Positions 5,786 to 10,492 of a DNA stretch of 10,492 nucleotides are shown one piece after another. Numbering within the stretch: position 1 is the stretch's first letter; the number at the start of each line of letters is the position of its first letter. The stretch spans positions 1 to 10,492 of the forward strand of contig JBBIIL010000087.1 in the NCBI GenBank assembly GCA_037446495.1, written 5' to 3'. The notes under the pieces were generated by a model. That model searched no databases, had not been told where the DNA came from, and was given only the letters and a program-made list of their open reading frames with translations. This stretch comes from CAIXZV01 sp037446495. GTDB taxonomy: Bacteria; Chloroflexota; Limnocylindria; Limnocylindrales; CSP1-4. The position numbers and the translations under genes were made by a program.

Positions 5786-6664
5786 ATGCGCGTCCGCATC
5801 CTGGCGTGTGTCGTCTCGGTCCTGTTCCTGGTCGGCGGGCTCGCCGCGCCAGGGGTGCGGGCGGACACCCCGACGGGCACCCTGATCACCGGCGTGACCT
5901 GGGTCTCCTCGACCCAGGACGGCGACCCGGTCAACCACCCGGGGACGGCGGCGGTCGACGGCAACCCGGCGACGTGGTGGGCCGGCGCGCCGCTCGACTT
6001 CGGCGGGGGCAACTTCGCCTCGGCCACCCTCACGGTCGACCTCGGCAAGGACTACGTCGTGTCGGGCGTCGAGGTGCTCCTCGCCGGGCAGCAGGACGAG
6101 CCGGTCTCGGTCTGGAGCTTCCAGGACGACATGACCTGGAACGGCCGCATCGCGTACTTCCTCGGGCTCCCCGGGGTCGACGGCTACCTCGCGCAGGCGG
6201 CGGTCGCGGACCAGTCGTTCCAGACGCGGTACGTCATGGTGGCCCTCGAGGAAGCGAACGGCTATGGCTCTCCGATGGGCGTCTACGAGCTCCGCGTCTA
6301 CGCCAGGGCCGAGTACAGCTTCAGCGGCTTCTTCGCCCCGGTCGACGACCCGCCGGTCGTCAACACGGGCAAGGCCGGGAGGACGTACCCGCTCAAGTTC
6401 CACCCCCGAGACGCGTCGGGCGCGCTCGTGACGAGCCTGGCCGCGGTCTCCTCCATCAGGTACGCGGCGGTCTCGGCGGGCGCCTTCACCGGCGACCCGG
6501 CCGACGCGCTGGACGCGACCGCCACGGGCGGCACGTCGCTGCGCTACGACGCGTCTTCGAAGCAGTTCCACTACAACTGGGCGACCCCCGGGAAGGGCTC
6601 GTACGTCCTGACCGTCACGCTCGCCGACGGCAGCGCGCACAGCGCGTACTTCACGCTCAGGTAG
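5786..6664 (+). CDS. Secreted discoidin-like protein with C-terminal PxKF domain
   Basis: ATG 5786 is preceded by GAGGGGAG about 7 bases upstream. The 292-residue product has a signal peptide (MRVRILACVV, hydrophobic to about residue 20, likely cleavage after VRA at 26). Residues about 35-175 resemble an F5/8 type C (discoidin) beta sandwich: AAVDGNPATWWAG, then LTVDLGKDYVVSGVEVLLAG and RYVMVALEEANGYGSPMGVY. Residues about 178-292 match the PxKF domain: FSGFFAPVDDPPVVNTGKAG, the name-giving PLKF at 202-205, then GGTSLRYDASSKQFHYNWAT. Both folds suggest binding to carbohydrate or surface polymers outside the cell. It is flanked by two 78-bp repeats and opposes the phage late genes, so it looks like cargo rather than a structural gene. 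A strong hairpin follows its stop. The ligand is unknown. Confidence 0.82.
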   Translation: MRVRILACVVSVLFLVGGLAAPGVRADTPTGTLITGVTWVSSTQDGDPVNHPGTAAVDGNPATWWAGAPLDFGGGNFASATLTVDLGKDYVVSGVEVLLAGQQDEPVSVWSFQDDMTWNGRIAYFLGLPGVDGYLAQAAVADQSFQTRYVMVALEEANGYGSPMGVYELRVYARAEYSFSGFFAPVDDPPVVNTGKAGRTYPLKFHPRDASGALVTSLAAVSSIRYAAVSAGAFTGDPADALDATATGGTSLRYDASSKQFHYNWATPGKGSYVLTVTLADGSAHSAYFTLR

Positions 6665-6678
6665 CCCGCACGGCGCAC

Positions 6679-6716
6679 CGCGAGGGCCGCGTCCCCGCCC
6701 GGGAGCGGCCCTCGCG
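6679..6716 (+). terminator. Hairpin terminator after the PxKF gene
   Basis: A perfect 12-bp stem (CGCGAGGGCCGC at 6679-6690 with its complement at 6705-6716) encloses a 14-base loop and begins 15 bases after the stop codon. No T-run follows, as is common for high-GC terminators. Confidence 0.75.
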
Positions 6717-6722
6717 TCGTCC

Positions 6723-6833
6723 TCAGCCCGGAGCCGGCCTCGCGGCCGCCGAGTCAACGGCGCGGGCGTACCCGGGGTCGCAACAGGCCTGGGGGCCCGG
6801 GAGCCGGTGTGGATCGGACCAGCGCGCCGTCAT
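6723..6833 (-). pseudogene. Micro-ORF copy 2 (36 aa) with a foreign tail
   Basis: The second 78-bp repeat carries the same minus-strand start and 26 codons as copy 1, then diverges at the repeat edge into DSAAARPAPG and stops at 6723-6725. There is no lysis gene behind it and no ribosome site in front. Its frame also overlaps the terminator region of the PxKF gene. It is best seen as a by-product of the repeat rather than a working gene. Confidence 0.35.
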
Positions 6834-6834
6834 G
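6757..6834. repeat. 78-bp perfect direct repeat, copy 2
   Basis: Identical over all 78 bases to 5488-5565. Its 8-bp terminal inverted repeats (6757-6764 with 6823-6830) do not extend further here because the left flank differs. The copy starts 40 bases after the PxKF terminator. Sequence to the left of the two copies is unrelated, so both edges of the repeat are sharp. Confidence 0.9.
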
Positions 6835-6871
6835 GCGTAAGCGTGCGGGCAGTGGCGGGCGGATGACTACT

Positions 6872-6891
6872 TGGCCGTTTGGGCCATGCGT
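6872..6891. repeat. TGGCC-N5-GGCCA motif, copy 2
   Basis: TGGCCGTTTGGGCCATGCGT differs from copy 1 (5603-5622) only at one loop base. It keeps the same 37-base distance from the end of the 78-bp repeat (offset 1269 for both parts). Similarity stops within a few bases on its right side. Confidence 0.6.
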
Positions 6892-6894
6892 TCG

Positions 6895-6909
6895 CCCGGC
6901 GGCGCCGGG
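6895..6909 (-). terminator. Hairpin downstream of the zinc-ribbon gene
   Basis: CCCGGC at 6895-6900 pairs with GCCGGG at 6904-6909 around a 3-base loop, 33 bases after the stop of the minus-strand 618-aa gene. A compact GC hairpin without T-run, a plausible terminator for the two-gene unit at 6943-9151. Confidence 0.4.
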
Positions 6910-6942
6910 TGCGCAACGCGCGGAGGCGCGAGGGGAGGGGCG

Positions 6943-8799
6943 CTAAGTTGCTTGCCGCCTCGCGAGGGGGGCCAAGCCGAGGCGGAGCCGCACCCTCTGC
7001 AGGTTGGAACCTATCCCAGTCAGACGGGTCGCTTCGTCTCGGATGTCGCTGTCAGAGTCATAGACCAGCGACCACGGATCGTCGAGGCAGACGGCGGCGA
7101 GTTCATCGACGACGTCTCCTGCGGCCCCGTGTGTCGATCGCAGGGCGCCGCGAAACTTCTCGTACCTCTCGGGGGTTCCGTAGACCTTGTACTCGGCGCT
7201 TCCTGATGCGTCGCGACCCAGAGCAACGCAATAGCGCTCAAAGTCATCGCCAGCGAGGTGGGCAGCGTACCAGGGCGCGAAGTCGACCGCGCCGAGGGCA
7301 TCGATGTATAGGAGCGAGACCCCCATTGCCTGAAGGCGTCTGACGAGCGGCAATGCGCGCTCTGCCCACGCCGGCCTGAGCTGTTCAACTTCGGCCGTGT
7401 GTTGCGCGGAGCGCCTCTCGCCCTCCAGCAGCGCCAGTTCGACCATGGGGCCATCTGGCTTGGAGGCGGGGGCTCGGCCGTCGCCCGTCGTGCCCTCGCT
7501 GTCGGAGGCCGTCGAGGTGGGCGTCTCAGCCTCCTTCTGGCCCTCGTCCACGTCCGGCGTGACAGGATGTTGCGCGCCATCGTCACGAGCCAAGACCTCG
7601 TCAATCAGACCCTTTGCGGCCGCGACGTTGAGATGCAGCTCATTAGTGAGGTTGAGCATCCATTCCAGCTCTTGATCAGCCCGTTGCCGCCTTGCCTCGT
7701 CGATCAACTGCGATAGCTCGGGTTCCTGGTCCGTTCGGAACGGCGGCCTGCGGTCGGGCGGCCAGGGCAGGGCACTCGTATGGAAGGCGTACGCTCCGCG
7801 GATGGAGAGGACGCTGATGAGGTCGAGCGCATCAACGGAGGCGGTCCCCGTGACGAAGTCACGGGCCTGTGCCCCGGACAGGCCCCGCAGTCCTGCGTTG
7901 AACTCGGCGTGCCGCTGCTCGCGGTCGATCGCGGCGACCAGCCCTTCCACGTACGGGGCACGCGGCTCGCTCAGTGCGTAGATCTCCGGCGAAAGCTCGC
8001 CGACCCGAACGACCAAGGTCGTTTCGTCCTCGGCCGCCGCCGATAGGAGTGCCCTGAGACGAGTCTCCCGACTTGAGGTTCGGCCCAAGAAGACGATGCG
8101 GCCCGACGTTACGACGAGGGAGCCTGTGTCGGCTTCGCGCCGTCGAGCCACGGCGATGCCAGTCTCGGAGCTCCAACCGCCTGCGCGGAGCGCACCACGG
8201 TCTCCCCAGAGGACGCCGCCTCCGTACGTTCCATGCGCTGCCGTTGGCTCGTATGGCTCGAACCGGGTCGCCTCCACGATGTAGTAAGCGGTCTCGCCGG
8301 GCATCAGCCGCACCGGGATGGGTCCACTGATCGGCTTTGGCAGATTGCCAGCGAGCCCGATGCGCCAGGTGTCGGTGGTGGTCTTGATTCGGCCGGCGAG
8401 CGCGTCGTCCGACCAGCCAAGCTCCGCGTTCATGGCCATCAGGCGCGAGACCGCCGGCCACTCTGCAGCCCCCAAGTCGCCACCGGGCGCTCGCGGCAAT
8501 GCCTGGTATACCGCAAACTCCTCCGCCAACGCGGTCCTCGCGACGTCCTGCGCACGCCCGCGAGCACCGGCTATCGAGGCCATCATGAGCGTTCGAAAGA
8601 GCTCAGCCGCCTCTGGCGGGGGGCCTTTGGTGAACGTCACGCCGTGTCCCCGGAAGCGAGCGAGCGCTGCAGCGAAGGCGGAGATCGCGCTTCTGGCCGC
8701 CTGGTCCTCCGCGTGCCGCTTCGCCTGCGCACAAGCGTCACAAAGGGTCGAGCGAGCGAAGACGCTCAGGTGCTTTCCGCATGTGGCGCACAACGTCAT
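6943..8799 (-). CDS. Zinc-ribbon/PH-like multidomain protein of unknown function (618 aa)
   Basis: ATG 8797-8799 is chosen because the zinc ribbon begins at residue 4 there and GTGAGG lies upstream; the frame can extend to GTG 8928, but that runs into the upstream HTH gene. Domains by eye: a four-cysteine ribbon (C4, C7, C20, C23: CATCGKH and LCDACAQ), a helical segment to about 130, a PH-like beta domain at about 162-275 (RLMPGETAYYIVEATRFEPY, GTYGGGVLWGDRG, GSLVVTSGRIVFLGRTSS), a helical region with an acidic serine/threonine linker, and a C-terminal ~140-residue region with no recognised family (YIDALGAVDFAPWYAAHLAG). No signal peptide or membrane helix, so it is cytosolic. Its GC is visibly lower than that of neighbours, which suggests transfer. 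It follows a LuxR-type HTH gene by 37 bases. Function not recognised. Confidence 0.75.
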   Translation of the reverse strand: MTLCATCGKHLSVFARSTLCDACAQAKRHAEDQAARSAISAFAAALARFRGHGVTFTKGPPPEAAELFRTLMMASIAGARGRAQDVARTALAEEFAVYQALPRAPGGDLGAAEWPAVSRLMAMNAELGWSDDALAGRIKTTTDTWRIGLAGNLPKPISGPIPVRLMPGETAYYIVEATRFEPYEPTAAHGTYGGGVLWGDRGALRAGGWSSETGIAVARRREADTGSLVVTSGRIVFLGRTSSRETRLRALLSAAAEDETTLVVRVGELSPEIYALSEPRAPYVEGLVAAIDREQRHAEFNAGLRGLSGAQARDFVTGTASVDALDLISVLSIRGAYAFHTSALPWPPDRRPPFRTDQEPELSQLIDEARRQRADQELEWMLNLTNELHLNVAAAKGLIDEVLARDDGAQHPVTPDVDEGQKEAETPTSTASDSEGTTGDGRAPASKPDGPMVELALLEGERRSAQHTAEVEQLRPAWAERALPLVRRLQAMGVSLLYIDALGAVDFAPWYAAHLAGDDFERYCVALGRDASGSAEYKVYGTPERYEKFRGALRSTHGAAGDVVDELAAVCLDDPWSLVYDSDSDIRDEATRLTGIGSNLQRVRLRLGLAPLARRQAT

Positions 8800-8836
8800 G
8801 TCTGGCAGCTCGACCTCACTACTGGCCGACTGCACG

Positions 8837-9151
8837 TCAGCGAAGTGGATCAGCAAGGATCTTAGCCCGCGCAAGCGAGGAATGGTCGTCGACACTCCTT
8901 GGCTCGGGTCCATCCGCGTGGTCCCCACGCGCGGGCTCCGGCAGCCGCGGCCCGAGGATCCACGCCAGCTGCGCCGTCGTCCCCGCGCCGCACTTGGAAC
9001 GCGCGTTCGCTAGGTGGTGCTTGACGGTCGAGTGCGACAGCCCGAGCCGGTGGGCCGCCGCCTTCTCGGAGCCCGCCTCCAGGACGGCGGCGACGACCAG
9101 CACCTCGCGGTCGGTGGCGCGTCCGGCGGGGCGGGACGGCCGGCGCGTCAC
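8837..9151 (-). CDS. LuxR/GerE-type HTH protein without a sensor domain (104 aa)
   Basis: Start GTG 9149-9151 gives MTRRPSRPAGRATDREVLVV. Residues about 12-70 are a LuxR C-terminal HTH: ATDREVLVVAAVLEAGSEKA, then AAHRLGLSHSTVKHHLANAR, with the recognition helix around STVKHHLANA, and TTAQLAWIL closing the four-helix fold. There is no receiver or ligand-binding domain, so it is a stand-alone DNA-binding protein. The C-terminal ~35 residues are polar and may be disordered. It precedes the 618-aa gene by 37 bases on the same strand and probably controls or is co-transcribed with it. The start overlaps, as GTGA, the stop of a frame that descends from the lysis pseudogene; this is probably chance. 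Confidence 0.8.
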   Translation of the reverse strand: MTRRPSRPAGRATDREVLVVAAVLEAGSEKAAAHRLGLSHSTVKHHLANARSKCGAGTTAQLAWILGPRLPEPARGDHADGPEPRSVDDHSSLARAKILADPLR

Positions 9152-9334
9152 GCGCTGCGGACCAGTTCGACTGGAGACGCAGGCGCACGCGGCGTAGCGT
9201 TGACCATCAGAAAGCGCAGCGATCGCTGAGTTAGGGAGGGGCTACCCCTCTCGCCCCGACCAGTCTTACGCACTTTCCCCATCTGGCCTAGGCCGACGAT
9301 CCGCGTGTCGGCGTGTCCGCCGACTCGCGCCGAG
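9152..9334. other. Upstream region of the LuxR-type gene with two inverted repeats
   Basis: No supported gene. CAGCGATCGCTG at 9217-9228 is a perfect 12-bp palindrome. GAGGGG at 9236-9241 pairs with CCCCTC at 9245-9250 around CTA. Both lie 65-100 bases upstream of the LuxR-type start, where an operator or leader hairpin would be expected. No clear minus-strand -35/-10 pair was found. Confidence 0.35.
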
Positions 9335-9580
9335 GGCCGAGCGACAGGACCAGCGTTCCGTCGGCGCGGTCCGCCGCGCCTGCATCCGGCCGAGGTCGAG
9401 GCCGTAGCGTCGAGGCGGTCGAGGATGGGGTCGGCGCTCCGCCGCTGGCCGGGCCCGCCGCTCGACGCCTGCCGCCTGGTCCCGCGCGATCGCGTCGACG
9501 GTGGCATTGAGCCCCTTGATGTCCTCCTGCATCTCCATCAGCGGCTCGCGCTGCGTGGGGCCCATCGCGTCGTCGCTCAC
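9335..9580 (-). pseudogene. Degenerate second copy of the coiled-coil lysis gene
   Basis: From GTG 9578-9580 the minus strand reads VSDDAMGPTQREPLMEMQED, then VDAIARDQAAGVERR. This aligns along the first ~47 residues with the intact lysis gene at 5134-5478 (TQREL, EMREDI, VDAIARDQ, GVERRA all shared). After ERRA the similarity shifts frame: SADPILDRLD appears in one other frame and RADGTLVLSLG in the third, matching SADSIYARLD and RADGALVLARWALG of the intact gene. At least two frameshifts are therefore present and the membrane helix is lost. The neighbouring endolysin and micro-ORF are not duplicated. It is either a relic of a related phage or a decayed duplicate; divergence at many codons favours a separate, related phage. 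Confidence 0.8.
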
Positions 9581-9909
9581 GGCCGCCCCGTCAGGCGGTG
9601 CCATCGCATCGCGAGCCGTGGCGGGGGAGGAAGTGCCGCCCGTTGCCCGGGGCGGCGTCGGGGGCGACCCAGACGGACAGAGCCGGTCGCCGCAGTCGAG
9701 TGGGGCGGGAGCCCGCCGCGGGGGAGACGGCGGGCCCGTGTGCCCGGGCTTCAACCGGGCGCGCGCCTTCGGATGCCGTGTTGGGTGCCACGCGACGATT
9801 GTCGGGCTCGGTGACGCGGAGCGGGATCGGTCAGTTGACCGAGGCCGGACGGCCGGGCAAGGAGACCAGGGACTTCGTTCGCCCGCGGGTGTTGAGAGGC
9901 GCCCGCCTC
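9581..9909. other. Gene-poor, hairpin-rich stretch
   Basis: No gene supported. Perfect hairpins occur at 9711-9735 (8-bp stem GCCCGCCG, 9-base loop) and 9742-9760 (6-bp stem GCCCGG, 7-base loop), close enough to act as a tandem terminator or a folded leader. Frames through this stretch are proline/arginine-rich shadows without motifs. Confidence 0.4.
9827..9842. promoter_or_regulatory. 16-bp palindrome, possible operator
   Basis: TCGGTCAGTTGACCGA has 7-bp perfect arms around GT and lies 67 bases before the ATG of the 110-aa gene. Size and symmetry suit a dimeric repressor site. No protein in the window is known to bind it; the LuxR-type protein is one candidate. Confidence 0.35.
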
Positions 9910-10242
9910 ATGCGGGCACGACCTCCGTCAGAGACTCGAGGCCCTGCGTTCGCGGTCAGCAACCTCGCGGGCCAGCCGCTGCTGCCATGGGCAGTCTTCG
10001 ATGAGGCGGTCGCCGTGCTCGAGCGGAATGGCGGGCGGGCGAGCCGCGGCGACGCGATGAACTGCCGGCCGGGCGACGAGGGCCTCCCCCTGGACTCAGT
10101 CGAGGGCCACATCGCCGCGAGTATCTACGGCCGCCGAGTCGGCGACTCGGTCTTCCGGCGGATCACCCCGGTCGCCTGCATCCTCGTCTGGGCGGGCATC
10201 TGTGCCCACCGACCGGGCGAGCTTTTGTTCCGGGACGACTGA
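9910..10242 (+). CDS. Winged-helix-like protein of unknown function (110 aa)
   Basis: ATG 9910 is preceded by GAGAGG about 10 bases upstream; an upstream extension of the frame lacks recognisable sequence. The 110-residue product reads LPWAVFDEAVAVLERNGGRA, RGDAMNCRPGDEGLPLDSVE, then GHIAASIYGRRVGDSVFRRI and TPVACILVWAGICAH. The pattern of two amphipathic helices, a GG-containing turn with RGDA, and a later FRRITP hairpin before a hydrophobic helix recalls winged-helix modules such as the N-terminal part of Mrr-type restriction proteins, but the match is weak. It has no membrane segment or signal. The evenly spaced hydrophobic residues and lack of low-complexity sequence argue that it is a real gene. 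It precedes the lipoprotein remnant by 84 bases on the same strand. Confidence 0.55.
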   Translation: MRARPPSETRGPAFAVSNLAGQPLLPWAVFDEAVAVLERNGGRASRGDAMNCRPGDEGLPLDSVEGHIAASIYGRRVGDSVFRRITPVACILVWAGICAHRPGELLFRDD

Positions 10243-10326
10243 CTCGGGACGGACAAGGAGTCCTATCCTATAGCTGGCGCTCCCAAGTACTTCGACCGAC
10301 AGCTGAGCCCGTAGAGGGGTGGGATC

Positions 10327-10461
10327 GTGTCCATCGCGCACCGTGCGGCCGTTGTCGCTGCAGCCATCCTCCTCGCGGGGTGCGGATCGGCCACGCCGAC
10401 CGGGCAGCCGACGGCGAGCCCAGCCGGGTCCCCTAGTTGTAGTCCCTCGCGAGGTTGGTGA
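10327..10461 (+). pseudogene. Lipoprotein N-terminus, cut short (44 aa)
   Basis: GTG 10327 follows GAGGGGTGGG by about 3 bases. The product starts with a lipoprotein signal (VSIAHRAAVVAAAILLAGCG, lipobox LAGC with Cys at 19), then the usual serine/threonine/proline linker (SATPTGQPTASPAGSP), and ends abruptly as SCSPSRGW at a TGA at 10459. A lipoprotein normally continues with a folded domain, so the gene appears broken after the linker, near 10432-10440. The sequence beyond that reads differently and may belong to an inserted element. The partner domain and function cannot be told. Confidence 0.6.
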
Positions 10462-10492
10462 CACTCAGGCGGCCTGGAGCTCTCGGAGCCGG
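10432..10492 (-). mobile_element. Possible end of an insertion sequence
   Basis: At the right edge the minus strand reads RLRELQAA then stop (10465-10467), and the 30 or so bases beyond that stop include GTGTCACCAACC and the palindrome CCTCGCGAGG (10445-10454), just where the lipoprotein reading becomes nonsensical. This is the layout of a transposase C-terminus followed by a terminal inverted repeat. Only 61 bases are visible and no family can be named. Confidence 0.2.

Noticed and set aside
5134..6048. A 304-residue minus-strand frame extending the lysis protein far upstream
   Set aside because: The extra N-terminus runs antisense through the PxKF gene and is arginine/proline-rich; the GTG at 5478 is conserved in the second copy and overlaps the micro-ORF stop.
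8800..8928. N-terminal extension of the 618-aa protein to a GTG at 8928
   Set aside because: It would overlap the end of the LuxR-type gene by 92 bases and adds no recognisable domain before the zinc ribbon.
9217..9228. CAGCGATCGCTG containing the cyanobacterial HIP1 octamer
   Set aside because: A single occurrence in a GC-rich non-cyanobacterial context; kept only as a possible operator.
9265..9300. IVGLGQMG, like the dinucleotide-binding start of 6-phosphogluconate dehydrogenase
   Set aside because: Only eight residues match, it lies at the end of a frameshifted pseudogene frame, and the next residues (KVRKTGRGERG) do not continue the fold.
1..10492. CRISPR array, rRNA, tRNA, integrase or toxin-antitoxin pair
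   Set aside because: No regularly spaced short repeats, no RNA gene signatures, no recombinase catalytic motifs and no recognisable toxin were seen on either strand.

Overview
The window is GC-rich DNA (about 70 % by eye) with many GTG starts and GGAG-type ribosome sites. This suits a high-GC bacterium such as an Actinomycetota or Chloroflexota member; nothing seen fixes the phylum. It reads as a host locus interrupted by a decayed prophage or phage-derived island carrying cargo genes. All family calls come from reading the translations, not from database searches.

Left edge (1-1362, minus strand): a host two-gene ABC exporter, with a permease running off the left edge and an ATPase overlapping it by 4 bp. 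The ATPase is beheaded inside its Walker A motif. At 1362/1363 its reading frame joins sequence that looks like the first residues of a phage terminase large subunit, preceded by a P27-type terminase small subunit.

Phage block (1363-5565): on the minus strand, in transcription order, come a micro-ORF, a coiled-coil/TM lysis protein, an amidase-LysM endolysin, a small holin-like membrane protein, an HNH endonuclease, a ParB-like/DNA-methyltransferase fusion, the terminase small subunit and the terminase large subunit stub. The lysis genes are tightly packed (GTGA overlaps and short gaps). A divergent pair on the plus strand (75-aa unknown protein and MerR/excisionase-like HTH) is driven by a good TTGACA-17-TAGATT promoter, and its end overlaps the methyltransferase tail convergently.

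Cargo (5488-6891): a secreted discoidin-like/PxKF protein lies between two perfect 78-bp direct repeats. Beyond each repeat, after exactly 37 diverged bases, is a second conserved motif with TGGCC-N5-GGCCA symmetry. Each 78-bp repeat has terminal inverted repeats and, on the minus strand, holds the start of a micro-ORF. This repeat-gene-repeat unit is the most unusual structure in the window.

Right part (6943-10492): a LuxR-type HTH protein and a 618-aa zinc-ribbon/PH-like protein of unknown function form a minus-strand pair of lower GC. Next comes a frameshifted second copy of the lysis coiled-coil gene (9335-9580), a hairpin-rich stretch without convincing genes, a 110-aa winged-helix-like protein, and a 44-residue lipoprotein remnant. 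The remnant is broken near the right edge, perhaps by an insertion sequence.

Inferred history: a prophage entered or was joined to the ABC locus, lost its head and tail genes, gained cargo between duplicated segments, and is eroding. The 1362/1363 join could instead be an assembly chimera; read-spanning evidence would decide.
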